Positions 45,974 through 56,063 of a stretch of DNA of 64,000 nucleotides are shown here, one piece after another. Numbering within the stretch: the stretch's first letter is position 1; each line of letters starts with the position of its first letter. Source of the stretch: Candidatus Bathyarchaeota archaeon. Lineage in GTDB: Archaea > Thermoproteota > Bathyarchaeia > 40CM-2-53-6 > JALHTG01. The notes below the pieces were generated by a model, which had not been told where the DNA came from, made no database searches, and saw nothing but the letters and a program-made list of their open reading frames with translations. Location of the stretch: contig JALHTG010000011.1 in NCBI GenBank assembly GCA_022865705.1, positions 1-64,000 of the forward strand, written 5' to 3'. The translations under genes and the position numbers were made by a program.

Positions 45974-47011
45974 GTGAATGTTCAGAAATTGCGTGCATTG
46001 AGCCGAGTCCTGCTACTGTTGCTCATGGGTGTGCACATGGTCACATGGTATGTTCTGAGTATTCATGCTGTTGGCAGCATTGGGATCGAGGGACTTTTCT
46101 CCGGCCTATCTCGCGGAATCATCAATGCCGCTTTTGTCTTCTGGATCACAATGTTCATGTCGGCTTTTCTCCTTGGGCGGGTTTTCTGCGGCTGGTTCTG
46201 CTGGTTCGGCGGCTACTTGGAGCTGGTCGAGTGGGGCGTGGTCAAGCTAAGGGTGAGGGTTCCTGGCCGAGGGTTCCTCTACTTAGGTGTAATACCGTTT
46301 GTGGGCCTGACGATAAAGGTCTACAACTCACTACTAGTGAACTGGTTTAGACATTTCCCAACCATGTTTATGTTCAGACTGGGCGATGTCGAGCCGTGGG
46401 GAGGACAGCAGACCGGCATTTCCATCGTGATAACGTTGATCTTGTTTGGTCCTGTTCTCCTATTCGTCTATGGTCCGCGAGCCTGGTGTCGCTACTTGTG
46501 TCCCATCGGCGCGCTAATGAAGACTTTTGGCAAGCCGGGGATAGGCAAAGTGCGGTTGGTGAATGACGAATGCATAGGCTGCGGAAACTGTAACCGTGCT
46601 TGCAACATGCAGGTAAATGTGCTCGGTGAACTCAGGACTCACAGTGAAGTGCGCAACTCAGACTGCATCCGCTGTTTCAGATGCACCGACCAATGTCCCA
46701 AAGAAGCAATCGCCTACGGGTTCATCCACAGAGAAGCTTCGTTGTCTGCTGACGCCACAACCAAGGCTGAGCAAGCATCTCTCAAGTGGAGAAAACGTTC
46801 TGCATTTGATGTGGCAATCGTGTCGGTATGGAGCGGCGTGACTGTCCTCCTTACGCTCGCTGGCGTGTCCCAAAACGCTCCACAAGAGATCAAGGTTGTG
46901 ATGGCGCCCGCGCTTTTGTTGTTGATATACGGTTTTGCATTGACAGTGCAGACGGCCCGGGTCAAATCCGGGGAAGTGCTTGCGCAAGCACGAGATTCAC
47001 CTGTCGCCTAA
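45974..47011 (+). CDS. Membrane-bound 4Fe-4S ferredoxin (NapH/NosR-like)
   Basis: WCRYLCPIGALM; CIGCGNCNRAC; CIRCFRCTDQCP. Confidence 0.88.
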   Translation: MNVQKLRALSRVLLLLLMGVHMVTWYVLSIHAVGSIGIEGLFSGLSRGIINAAFVFWITMFMSAFLLGRVFCGWFCWFGGYLELVEWGVVKLRVRVPGRGFLYLGVIPFVGLTIKVYNSLLVNWFRHFPTMFMFRLGDVEPWGGQQTGISIVITLILFGPVLLFVYGPRAWCRYLCPIGALMKTFGKPGIGKVRLVNDECIGCGNCNRACNMQVNVLGELRTHSEVRNSDCIRCFRCTDQCPKEAIAYGFIHREASLSADATTKAEQASLKWRKRSAFDVAIVSVWSGVTVLLTLAGVSQNAPQEIKVVMAPALLLLIYGFALTVQTARVKSGEVLAQARDSPVA

Positions 47012-47046
47012 CACGTTGTTGGCGCGTGCCTCATCCAAAAAAACGC

Positions 47047-47700
47047 TTATCCAATGCTCTCTAGGGTCGTCTGTGAAAGAAGCCCAGAAAGTCTCCTGAA
47101 GTCTTTCTTCATCACATCTTTCAGCTCGGCTGTGTAGAGCGCTGCGGCTGGATGATACATTGGAGCGATCTTCACACGGCCAGTTGAATATGTTCTCCCA
47201 TGAATCTTTGAGATGTTTCCTGTCTTCAGCCCATGCTTCTCGAGAATGAACTGAGTGGCTGTATCTCCTAACGTACAGATGATTTGCGGGTCAATTATTC
47301 TCATCTGTTCCTCTAAGTATGGCGCACACGCAGTGATCTCTTCACTTGTGGGTTTTCGGTCCCTTGCCTGCTGTTGAAGTGCGGTTTCGTTCGAGCTCCT
47401 GGTTGAAGCGCGACATTTGACAATGTTCGTTATGTAGACCGATTTCCTATCGATCTTTATGGAGACGAGAAGTTCATCTAGGAGTCTTCCAGCTCTTCCA
47501 ACAAAAGGCCTTCCTTCGAGATCCTCCTGCCTACCCGGTCCTTCGCCCACAATCATGACCGTAGCGTTTGACGATCCCTCTCCAGGAACAGCGTTCGTCC
47601 TTGTTTCCGAGAGATGGCACTCCTTACAACTCTGGACTTTCTGATTGATCTCGTTGAGTGGAATCTGTCTTGAGATACTCGTGCTGGCCGGCGTTGTCAT
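47047..47700 (-). CDS. Uracil-DNA glycosylase, family 4-like
   Basis: VMIVGEGPGRQEDLEGRPFVGRAGRLLDE, NIVKCR, MYHPAAALY. Confidence 0.9.
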   Translation of the reverse strand: MTTPASTSISRQIPLNEINQKVQSCKECHLSETRTNAVPGEGSSNATVMIVGEGPGRQEDLEGRPFVGRAGRLLDELLVSIKIDRKSVYITNIVKCRASTRSSNETALQQQARDRKPTSEEITACAPYLEEQMRIIDPQIICTLGDTATQFILEKHGLKTGNISKIHGRTYSTGRVKIAPMYHPAAALYTAELKDVMKKDFRRLSGLLSQTTLESIG

Positions 47701-47907
47701 AATCGTGTTTCTGGTCTACGACGCAGAATTTAAGGTGAACTATTGCTCTGCCACGCAATGAGCGCAGAGAATCATCGAGGAGATCCAACCCGGTTGGGTT
47801 GGCACGATGTCTGCGCATCTGGTGAAAGGAAAACTATAATCACGTGCAATAATCATAGCTCGTGTCGTTGAGAAAAAGGCTAAGCACTGCGATCTGAGCG
47901 GCGTGAC

Positions 47908-48693
47908 ATGTCAAGCATCTTGAGACAGTTGGTGGACTATCATGTACACTCCTTCCACTCAACTGATGGGCATTCGTCTATCGATGATATGTGCAGTCAA
48001 GCCGTTAGACTGGGATTGGCTGAGATCGGTTTCTGCGATCATGTCGATTTCACGTCCAACGGGCTAGGCCTCATTGACTACGAACGATATAGCGAAGAAC
48101 TAGACAAAGCCCGATCGCAGTATGGCGGTGAGCTCACTATTAGAAAGGGAATTGAAGTCGACTACAATCGCACTTATCACGCTCAGATCGATGAGTGGCT
48201 GGACGAAAAGCACTTCGACTTCTTACTCGGTTCGGTTCACTATGTTGATGATTTCATTTTTGATCTGGGCAGAAAGCCAGGAATGTCCGCTGAAACAATG
48301 ATCAGGAAGTACTACACGAGAGTCAGAGACGCCGTCGAGAGTAAGCTGTTTAACGTAATCGGACATTTCGACATAATCAGAGGGTACATACCGACCGACC
48401 AGGATCCGATCTCACTCGCATCAGATATAATCGACTCGACATTCGAGAGTATGATAGCGAACGGAGTGTACCTCGAAATCAATTCCTGGAGAAGAACCGA
48501 TCGAGAGCCCTTCCCTTGCAAGGACCTGATCCAAAGATACTTGAAGAAAGAAGGAAAACTCTTCTCGCTCGGTTCGGACGCACATTCCTGGCAGCAACTG
48601 GCCATCGGAATCATCCAGGTGAGAGACCTACTCCTGAACCTGAAACCCAGAAATATGCGCATGCTGTTTGAGCAAGTGCCAAATCTGCCGTGA
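47908..48693 (+). CDS. PHP-domain histidinol-phosphatase (HisJ-like)
   Basis: VDYHVHSFHSTDGHSSIDDM, FCDHVDF, LGSVHYVDD, GHFDIIRGY, SDAHSWQQLA. Confidence 0.9.
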   Translation: MSSILRQLVDYHVHSFHSTDGHSSIDDMCSQAVRLGLAEIGFCDHVDFTSNGLGLIDYERYSEELDKARSQYGGELTIRKGIEVDYNRTYHAQIDEWLDEKHFDFLLGSVHYVDDFIFDLGRKPGMSAETMIRKYYTRVRDAVESKLFNVIGHFDIIRGYIPTDQDPISLASDIIDSTFESMIANGVYLEINSWRRTDREPFPCKDLIQRYLKKEGKLFSLGSDAHSWQQLAIGIIQVRDLLLNLKPRNMRMLFEQVPNLP

Positions 48694-48741
48694 GCTTACC
48701 ACACTGTAACTCTCGCTTGCATCAACTGTGGTTGTGATCGC

Positions 48742-49515
48742 TTGAAGCGCATTGTCGTCGTGAAAGAAGGTAGCAAAGAAGAGCTCTTCTTATTTCTGAA
48801 GAAAGATGAGATCTGGGCTGGATATGCGATCTGTGACCTGGAAGGGGACATGTTTCCAAAATGTGACTGGTATGTTGCCAAGTCAAACGGAGACATAATC
48901 TCGTTATGTCTGCACTTCAAAGGACTTGACACGACTACTCTGATAAGCATTGGCGAGAGTTCAGGCGTAGCAGAAATAGTCGAAATGACGAAAGAAGAAA
49001 CGCTACGCTTTCAAATGCCTCTTGAACATCGCGACATCATAGGGAAACACTATGGTTTTGATAATCTGAGTCTGATGAGTAGAATGGTAGTTTCCCAAGA
49101 GACATTCAGACCAGTAGAAGGATCTGCCATCAGGATGAATGAGGAAGATCTGCCGGATTTGGAAAGATTCTATTCATCAAGACAAGACGCTTTCTTTAGG
49201 CCTTACATGCTGTCATCGGGAGTTTACTATGGGGCAAGAGAGAACGGAGAGCTGGTTTCCGCTGCTGGGACTCATGTAGTGTCGCCAACATATGGCGTAG
49301 CATGTGTAGGAAATGTCTTCACAAATCCACTATGTAGAAGGAAGGGTCACGCCTCCGTCTGTACCGGTGAGGTTGTAAGGGAACTTCTAACCAGCTGTTC
49401 GAATGTGATACTCAATGTCAACAGAAAGAATCTGGCTGCGATTAGACTGTATGAGCGACTTGGATTCAGAGAACACTGTAAGTATCTGGAAAGCTTAGGC
49501 CGCTTGCAGCAGTGA
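48742..49515 (+). CDS. GNAT family N-acetyltransferase
   Basis: VGNVFTNPLCRRKGHASVCTGEVVRELL…VNRKNLAAIRLYERLGFREH. Confidence 0.85.
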   Translation: MKRIVVVKEGSKEELFLFLKKDEIWAGYAICDLEGDMFPKCDWYVAKSNGDIISLCLHFKGLDTTTLISIGESSGVAEIVEMTKEETLRFQMPLEHRDIIGKHYGFDNLSLMSRMVVSQETFRPVEGSAIRMNEEDLPDLERFYSSRQDAFFRPYMLSSGVYYGARENGELVSAAGTHVVSPTYGVACVGNVFTNPLCRRKGHASVCTGEVVRELLTSCSNVILNVNRKNLAAIRLYERLGFREHCKYLESLGRLQQ

Positions 49516-49699
49516 TTGGTCTCGTTCAGTAGCGCTCGCGCGCCACTAGCCAGCTCTTTTTCATCTCGACCTATGTGTGAGTATGATTCGCGCGCACATT
49601 ACCCATTCTTGACATGCGACATGGATCGATTACTTTCAGTTCTCTCTTTCGCTTAATTCTTGGCTACGCAAATGCTAGTTTACAAAGGTGTAGCGTCAT

Positions 49700-49819
49700 A
49701 TGGCCCATTCGAGTCTTAATGTATGCGATCATAGACACAGGAGATTTCTCGTGAACCAAATCACCTACAGACTCTTCCGATGCCTTGACTGTGGCCTAAT
49801 CTCCAAAGAAGCCGAGTAG
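49700..49819 (+). CDS. 39-aa mini zinc-finger protein, copy B (MAHSSLNVCDHRHRRFLVNQITYRLFRCLDCGLISKEAE)
   Basis: ATG to TAG; CxH…CxxC; clear paralogue of 43912-44070. Confidence 0.65.
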   Translation: MAHSSLNVCDHRHRRFLVNQITYRLFRCLDCGLISKEAE

Positions 49820-49933
49820 TCTATGCGCCGTCAAATGAGGAAAGAAGTCCTAAGCGGAATCTTGTCGATCGTAGCCAAGGGTTTCGAGGAGCACATGTCA
49901 TCCATTTAGGCTTCGGCATTCATATCCTAGGTC

Positions 49934-50656
49934 ATGAAGAAAGAAATCCTCTACTACGAGCATGCAAAATACTATGACTTGATCTACTCGTTCAAGAACT
50001 ACAGGAAAGAAGCTAACAGGATCAAGGGACTCATCTCGAAACACAAGAAATCGCACGGAAACGAACTTCTTGATGTCGCCTGCGGGACCGGGCATCATCT
50101 CAAGTATCTTAGAGGTCGATACTCATGCACGGGCGTTGACATTAGTGAAGAGCTTCTGGATATAGCCAAGAAGAACGTGAAAGGAGTTGCGTTCGAAAGA
50201 GCCGACATGACGAAACTGAAGCTTGGCCAGAAGTTCGACGTTATCACCTGTCTGTTCAGTTCAATTGGCTACGTGAAGACCTATTCAAAGCTAAGATCTA
50301 CCATTCAAAGCTTCGCGAGACACCTGAAAACAGGGGGCGTTTTGACAATTGAGCCATGGTTCACAAAGAGAGCTTACAGAATTGGCTCGCCACACATGAC
50401 TACCTACGGCGGAAAGGACGTGAAGATCGCTAGATTGAATGTTTCGAAGATCAGAGGAAATGTATCAGTCATGGATATGCACTATCTGATTGCGGGGAGA
50501 GACAAAGATGTGAAACACTTTGTGGATAGACACGAATTGGGTCTTTTCGAGGTTGATAAAACTCTGAGAATCATGAAGGATGCTGGGCTTCAAGCAAGGT
50601 TCTTGAAAAACGGTCTGATGAGAGGAAGAGGTTTACTCATTGGAGTAAGGAAATAA
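49934..50656 (+). CDS. SAM-dependent methyltransferase
   Basis: LLDVACGTGHHLKYL, CTGVDIS, VITCLFSSIGYV. Confidence 0.9.
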   Translation: MKKEILYYEHAKYYDLIYSFKNYRKEANRIKGLISKHKKSHGNELLDVACGTGHHLKYLRGRYSCTGVDISEELLDIAKKNVKGVAFERADMTKLKLGQKFDVITCLFSSIGYVKTYSKLRSTIQSFARHLKTGGVLTIEPWFTKRAYRIGSPHMTTYGGKDVKIARLNVSKIRGNVSVMDMHYLIAGRDKDVKHFVDRHELGLFEVDKTLRIMKDAGLQARFLKNGLMRGRGLLIGVRK

Positions 50657-50678
50657 CGACGAAGGCACGTGGGCGCTT

Positions 50679-51623
50679 CTACTCTCTGAGCATAGGTCCC
50701 TTCCGCTCAGTACAATACGGCAATTGTCTGGTTCTAAACGATACAATGCTCTCATTGAACTCAATCAGATATGAGAGCAGTAGCTCCTTGCCGAGCCTCG
50801 TCAACGCGAAGACTGGAATCGTCAAACCCAGCTGCATAAGAGCCTTCGGTCCAACCTTTTCTCGGATAAGTCTTGAGGCGCTTGCGCAGACAATGTCAGC
50901 GCCCGTCAGAATCTTGCCCACATCAGCCTCGTCCGCGCAGGTGTTGCAAACAGAGAAGATGGCCGCTTGAATTGTGCTCTTTTTCTCAATTCTCCGGATT
51001 TCTTCGATCCAAACTGAATTGAAGCTCGCCACGGTCACAGCGACACTTCGATATCCCAGCTCAGCTGCCCTAGCTACTCCTTCAGCTTGATTGATACGTG
51101 CAGAGTGTTCGTCCAAGACTGCAGCTCCTTTAGCTTTGACATGCGCAATGGTGCGTCCTATGGGCGATGTCCTGACTATTCCAGTTAGTCTGGCGCCGAT
51201 CGCCTGAACAAGGCCCGGATCGCTAGCTATGACAGTTCCAGCGCCGTCGCATACTGTCACCGCACAGTCCAGAAGCCCTTTCTTCATGCACACGGAGATG
51301 ATCTCAGAGCTGCCGTATGAGACAACCAGACCATCGTCGAAGACTCTTTGTTCACAACAAAAACCGGCATCTCTAATTTTCATTTCGACAGAACGCTTAA
51401 CCGAGTTCCTGTCAATAGTCTTCGTCCCATAAAGCGCCTCATGTAAGGGACAGTAGCTGATTCGAGGCTCAGTGAGGACTTTCACTTCGCCATCCTTGAC
51501 TAAGGTCCTCGCACCACAGCAATAGACCTCATGTTCGCCAACCAAGCCCTCACTTCTGGACATCACACGAACTCCTTCCCGGTAATCCGCGAGGCTCTGA
51601 TACTTATACCAATTTGGGTTCAT
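50679..51623 (-). CDS. DUF2099 family / methanogenesis marker protein 8-like
   Basis: VTVCDGAGTVIASDPGLVQAIGARLTGIVRTSPIGRTIAHV…DIVCASASRLIREKVGPKALMQLGLTIPVFALTRLGKELL. Confidence 0.8.
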   Translation of the reverse strand: MNPNWYKYQSLADYREGVRVMSRSEGLVGEHEVYCCGARTLVKDGEVKVLTEPRISYCPLHEALYGTKTIDRNSVKRSVEMKIRDAGFCCEQRVFDDGLVVSYGSSEIISVCMKKGLLDCAVTVCDGAGTVIASDPGLVQAIGARLTGIVRTSPIGRTIAHVKAKGAAVLDEHSARINQAEGVARAAELGYRSVAVTVASFNSVWIEEIRRIEKKSTIQAAIFSVCNTCADEADVGKILTGADIVCASASRLIREKVGPKALMQLGLTIPVFALTRLGKELLLSYLIEFNESIVSFRTRQLPYCTERKGPMLRE

Positions 51624-51768
51624 AGTGTAGAGAGCGTTTCCACGTGCGGGAGAACGTTTGCTAGCGCACGCTTGATCAATTCGCCTGCATATTATGCAAG
51701 GGCTTCCAAATATGAGAAATGCGAAAAGGGCTTAATCCTTCATTGAGAATGTGGGGAGCAGCTGAAAC

Positions 51769-52920
51769 ATGAGCAAGATCGGTGCAAGGCGAAGGCCTCT
51801 CTTCGAGGTTGCTGGCTATTTCTTCAGACTATCTTGGACAGCATTCGGTGGCCCGTTGGCCTACATAGCAATGATGGAAGATGACTGCGTGGAGAAGAGG
51901 AAATGGCTCAGCAAGGATGAATTCGCTGAGATGCTTGGCATAACAAACATGCTTCCTGGCCCAAACGCAACGGAGATGGCGATTCACATTGGCTACGCCA
52001 AGGGAGGAAAGCTGGGCGCCATCATGAGTGGACTCGCTTTCACAATACCATCTTTCATCATCATGGTGATCTTGAGCTGGCTGTATTTTCAATATGGCTC
52101 CTTGCCTGCTGTTAGCGGACTCTTCTACGGGATCAACCCAGTTGTTGTAGGCATAATAATCGTCACAGCCTTCAGATTAGGTCGGATTTCGCTCGTTGAC
52201 TGGAAACTCGTAGGCATCTTCATAGCGGCAGTTCTGTTGTCTTACTTCTCAGCGTTAAACGAGGCTCTGATACTGCTAGGAGCTGGAATAGCCGGAACCA
52301 TTCTCTACAGTCGTGCTTTGAAGAAAGCACTGTTAGCTGTGCCTGTCTTTCTTCAACTTACTGTTCCTAGTATCGTGGATTTCGAGAGGTTGCCGATCTT
52401 TCTCCAGCTTTTTCTTGAGTTCTTGAAAGGTGGATTGCTACTGTTTGGCACTGGGCTTGTTATTATTCCATTGTTGGCACCGGATGTCGTGGACTTCTTC
52501 GGCTGGATGAGCTACAAAGAATTCTTTGATGGAGTGACCTTAGGGCAAATAACTCCTGGGCCTGTCATGAAGACCGCTGCGTTTGTCGGTTACAAGGTTG
52601 CAGGTGTGGCCGGAGCAGCCGCCGCTATGAGTGGAATTTTTCTTCCCCCGTTCATCATCGTGACCCTACTGGCGCCCTATTTCCGACGGATGAGAACAAA
52701 CCCTTGGCTTCGAGGCTTCTTGAAAGGCGTGAAAGCTGGAGCAGTGGGAGTCGTTTTGGCTGTAGTGCCTTCATTAGCCAAGATCGCATTCACTGATCTC
52801 TTGACGATAGCGATATGCCTACTGAGCATGGCAGCAATGCTGAAAACAAAGGTGAACTTGTCCCTGCTGGTGATCCTGACCGGAATACTGGGTGTTCTAC
52901 TGAGATTTGTACGGTTCTAA
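51769..52920 (+). CDS. chrA: Chromate transporter (CHR family, two-domain)
   Basis: FGGPLAYIAMMEDDCVEKRKWLSKDEFAEMLGITNMLPGPNATEMAIHIGY; TLGQITPGPVMKTAAFVGY. Confidence 0.93.
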   Translation: MSKIGARRRPLFEVAGYFFRLSWTAFGGPLAYIAMMEDDCVEKRKWLSKDEFAEMLGITNMLPGPNATEMAIHIGYAKGGKLGAIMSGLAFTIPSFIIMVILSWLYFQYGSLPAVSGLFYGINPVVVGIIIVTAFRLGRISLVDWKLVGIFIAAVLLSYFSALNEALILLGAGIAGTILYSRALKKALLAVPVFLQLTVPSIVDFERLPIFLQLFLEFLKGGLLLFGTGLVIIPLLAPDVVDFFGWMSYKEFFDGVTLGQITPGPVMKTAAFVGYKVAGVAGAAAAMSGIFLPPFIIVTLLAPYFRRMRTNPWLRGFLKGVKAGAVGVVLAVVPSLAKIAFTDLLTIAICLLSMAAMLKTKVNLSLLVILTGILGVLLRFVRF

Positions 52921-52934
52921 GCTTCGGAATGTTG

Positions 52935-53336
52935 CTAGAAAACGAATTCGCTATACTCATTTTGGCATGGTTTTCCGTACAAGACCTTGATCGTCCTTCT
53001 ATCTGGGTAGAAAATCACTGAGCGTAGAGTGCTAGTTGGTGTCGCGTGACGGCAGATAGTGAGACTCGAGGGTTTGTTGTCCTTGCCGTGGTCACGCAGG
53101 ATTGTGACGATCCTGCTTTCACCTATCTTTTCTTCATCTCTCAGCATTTGAGCAGCTTTGCGCTTAGCCAAGAAGAGAAACAGGGAGGTATGCAACAGCC
53201 TCGGTTTTATGCGTTCTACTACTTCAAAATCTGGAAGTTGCTCAAGGAGTGCATGTATAGACTCACGAACAGCCTGCCCCTGATGTACACCTATCTCATG
53301 ATGGTTGCCGGAAAAAGCCTGCAACGCTACAGTCAA
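52935..53336 (-). pseudogene. Internally deleted C45/acyl-CoA:6-APA acyltransferase-like gene
   Basis: N-terminal LQAFSGNHHEIGVHQGQAVRESIH and C-terminal RIVTILRDHG…SSLTICRHATPTSTLRSVIFYPDRRTIKVLYGKPCQNEYSEFVF fused in 133 aa; catalytic core missing. Confidence 0.7.
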
Positions 53337-53504
53337 CAGCCTTCTCCCTCACGGTCGGGTCATAGGAACACTGCCCATAAAGCGCCCGTGCCAGACCGAC
53401 AGACGAAAGGGGATGTCGAAGCGCGTGCTTCAAGACTGAAATGCTCGTCTCAGACTGCAAGCATTATATTCGTTTCTGATCGTCAGCAAGGTGGCGGCAA
53501 AACA

Positions 53505-53843
53505 TTGGCAGAAGAGGTTGATTCTGAAGCCCTTGTTGGAAAGAAAGCAGAACTCGTTGCCTTGGCAAATTATCAGAAGGCATCCGTCGTAAGTAGAACT
53601 CTGATAGACAAGAAGACAGGGACCGTGACCTTGTTTGCGTTCGACAAGGGGCAAGGCTTGAGTGAACATACCGCCCCATACGACGCCCTTGTCCATATTC
53701 TCGACGGAGAGGCGGACGTGGTTATTTCTAGCAAGGCTCACCGTCTGGTGAAAGGCGAAGTGATCATTATGCCTGCCAATCAACCGCATGCCCTGAAAGC
53801 AGTGAAACAATTCAAGATGATGCTGGTTATGATACACTCCTAA
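53505..53843 (+). CDS. Cupin-domain protein (TTG start likely; ORF track start 53046)
   Basis: GLSEHTAPYDALVHILDGEADVVISSKAHRLVKGEVIIMPANQPHALKAV. Confidence 0.88.
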   Translation: MAEEVDSEALVGKKAELVALANYQKASVVSRTLIDKKTGTVTLFAFDKGQGLSEHTAPYDALVHILDGEADVVISSKAHRLVKGEVIIMPANQPHALKAVKQFKMMLVMIHS

Positions 53844-53959
53844 CCGCAGCTGCAACCCAGCGCGCGCTGTTCCTTCATCGGTCAAATCGGACGAAACAGA
53901 TCAAGCGGAGTTGCTCAGATCTCGGTGAGCATCGTGATATTGATCGGGTAGGGATCCGT

Positions 53960-55147
53960 ATGAGTGTTTCTGCGCGTACCGCTGACAGTTTTCCTTCTCA
54001 CCTACTGAACAGAGATCTGGCCCTGATCTTTGCTTCGAATTTCTTCGGCTCTTTTGGAGACGGGCTTTACTCCTATCTCCTCCCAGTCTACATGACCCGG
54101 ACCCTTGGAACAAGTTCCACCGAAATAGGAATACTCTATGCAATCGTAAACCTGTTCGGAGCCTCAACTCTTCTGCTGGGTGGAATTCTCGCGGATAGAT
54201 ATGATCCAAAAAAGGTTATGGCCGTCGGGTGGGCGTTGTGGGTGCCAGCACCCATACTGTTCGCTCTTGCCAGAACATGGCCCGAAATGATTCTGGGCAT
54301 GGTTTTCTGGGGATTCTGGCTCGGCGGGCCGCCAACAACGTCGTACGTTGTTAGAGCTGCAGACAAAAACAGGTTGACTCTTTCCTTCGCAACGCTTTCC
54401 GCTGGATGGGCCCTAGGCTATGTCTTTTCGCCTGCAATAGGCGGCTACTTGGCTTCGACAGTCGGAATGCGGGTCGTGTTCCTTCTTGCCTCAACTCTAT
54501 ACGCCTCTGCCGGAATCGTCCTTCTCTTCATTACGAGTCAGCGGCCGGCTGACCGTGTGCAAATCCACTCAGAACAGGAACGCTCAATTTTCAAACTCCT
54601 AAGAGAAAGGAAAGTGCTCAGGCTTTCGATACTATTCGCACTAATCATGTTCAACCTAATGATGTTCAGGCCCTTCATCTCCAGATTTCTTGCAGATATC
54701 TACAGCTATAGTGAAGTAGAAATCGGCGTATTGGGCTCGGTCCTGTTCTTCGGAGCAGCATTTCTTGGAATTCTGCTGGGCAGAATTGGGGACAGGTGGC
54801 GAACACGATATGCTCTTGCGACCGCGTTAGTGTTTTGCAGCCTTTCGCTAGCTCTTCTCCTCGTATCCGGTGACTTCTACATTCTGGCAATTGCTCTTTT
54901 CCTAGCTGGATGCTCGTACACAATGTGGTCTTTGATGAATGCTATCATTGGTCCTCTTGCTCCAGAATTCTCCAGGGCCCGCTGGACTTCTATCCCTCAG
55001 GCAATTGGCATGTTCAGCTCAACTATTGCGCCCTTCATCGGCGGAGTACTTTATGATGTCTCACCACGTTACCCATTTGCAATAGCGATCGCAACAATGC
55101 TTGTGCTCTCCTTGCTTGTGGCTACAAAGATCTTTGATAAAGCATAG
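53960..55147 (+). CDS. MFS transporter
   Basis: LYSYLLPVYMTRTLGTSSTEIGILYAIVNLFGASTLLLGGILADRYDPKKVM. Confidence 0.9.
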   Translation: MSVSARTADSFPSHLLNRDLALIFASNFFGSFGDGLYSYLLPVYMTRTLGTSSTEIGILYAIVNLFGASTLLLGGILADRYDPKKVMAVGWALWVPAPILFALARTWPEMILGMVFWGFWLGGPPTTSYVVRAADKNRLTLSFATLSAGWALGYVFSPAIGGYLASTVGMRVVFLLASTLYASAGIVLLFITSQRPADRVQIHSEQERSIFKLLRERKVLRLSILFALIMFNLMMFRPFISRFLADIYSYSEVEIGVLGSVLFFGAAFLGILLGRIGDRWRTRYALATALVFCSLSLALLLVSGDFYILAIALFLAGCSYTMWSLMNAIIGPLAPEFSRARWTSIPQAIGMFSSTIAPFIGGVLYDVSPRYPFAIAIATMLVLSLLVATKIFDKA

Positions 55148-55168
55148 ACCACGTCTAAGGAGCAGTTC

Positions 55169-55531
55169 TCACAAGTCGATCGCGAGGAGTCTTGAGAGGG
55201 AGAACCAGTCTTCAATAACCTCCTTTGCTGCTCTGCCGTAGTATTTCTCGTAAAGTGCTACTTTGGCTTTCTCAGCCTCAGTCGTGTGGTCATCCAAGTA
55301 TCGTGCTTTTCCTACGAACTTCTTCTCGCCGATCTCAAAGGAGACTTGAGTATTGTTTCTGATGTTCTTCATCCAGTCTGTTTCATTGCCTTCGTGACTG
55401 AGATAGAACCTGCCGTCTCTAACCGCAAACCAAAGCTCAACTGTGTGAGATTTCCCAGTCTTTCTTCCTCTAGTGGTGAGGTGAATGAGTCTCTTGGAGG
55501 AGATCTCTGTCAAATCATCTTTATGGATCAT
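55169..55531 (-). CDS. Nitroreductase/deazaflavin (F420)-dependent-type protein
   Basis: LIHLTTRGRKTGKSHTVELWFAVRDGRFYL…NIRNNTQVSFEIG. Confidence 0.75.
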   Translation of the reverse strand: MIHKDDLTEISSKRLIHLTTRGRKTGKSHTVELWFAVRDGRFYLSHEGNETDWMKNIRNNTQVSFEIGEKKFVGKARYLDDHTTEAEKAKVALYEKYYGRAAKEVIEDWFSLSRLLAIDL

Positions 55532-55586
55532 GCATCCCGCTTTCCCAAGTCACATAGGTGATAGGCGCGTGCAATGAGCCCTGGTT

Positions 55587-56063
55587 TCAGACTCTCAACC
55601 CTCTTCCGAATCTCTGGCAGAAGTTGGAGAGGGGATGTATCGGCGCACCGCAAAAAATGCAATATCTCTGCATTTCTTGCGTGGAAGTGATCCGCTGAGG
55701 CATAGGCGCTTGAGCCCGATTCCAAGATTGTCCCGCGGCTCCCAACGTGAGAGGTACTACTTTCTTGCCGCAATATGGACACCTGATCTTACCCATGGCC
55801 TGTTGTAGCTGCCCTCCGCATCTCGGACACATGGCACCAAGAACCCCTTGTGGGCTGGGAATCGCAACAGTTCTTGGTCTCGATCCTACCACCAGCCCTA
55901 CAACAAGGAGAACCAAGCCAACAAAGATCAGTGATCCAGCTATCAACGTCAATTGCAGAACAGTTACAAACGTTGGAATTATGTCAGTCAGAAGAAAGAG
56001 TGCACCCAGAACTCCACCAAGCATTACCAGTACTATTCCACACGCAGCCACTCCAGCTCTCAC
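55587..56063 (-). CDS. Membrane protein with two zinc ribbons
   Basis: Two TM segments; CPRCGGQLQQAMGKIRCPYCGKK; CIFCGAPIHPLSNFC. Confidence 0.65.
   Translation of the reverse strand: MRAGVAACGIVLVMLGGVLGALFLLTDIIPTFVTVLQLTLIAGSLIFVGLVLLVVGLVVGSRPRTVAIPSPQGVLGAMCPRCGGQLQQAMGKIRCPYCGKKVVPLTLGAAGQSWNRAQAPMPQRITSTQEMQRYCIFCGAPIHPLSNFCQRFGRGLRV

Noticed and set aside
53046-53504. N-terminal 150 aa of ORF 53046..53843
   Set aside because: Antisense to the C45 remnant; cupin homology begins after about 53505.
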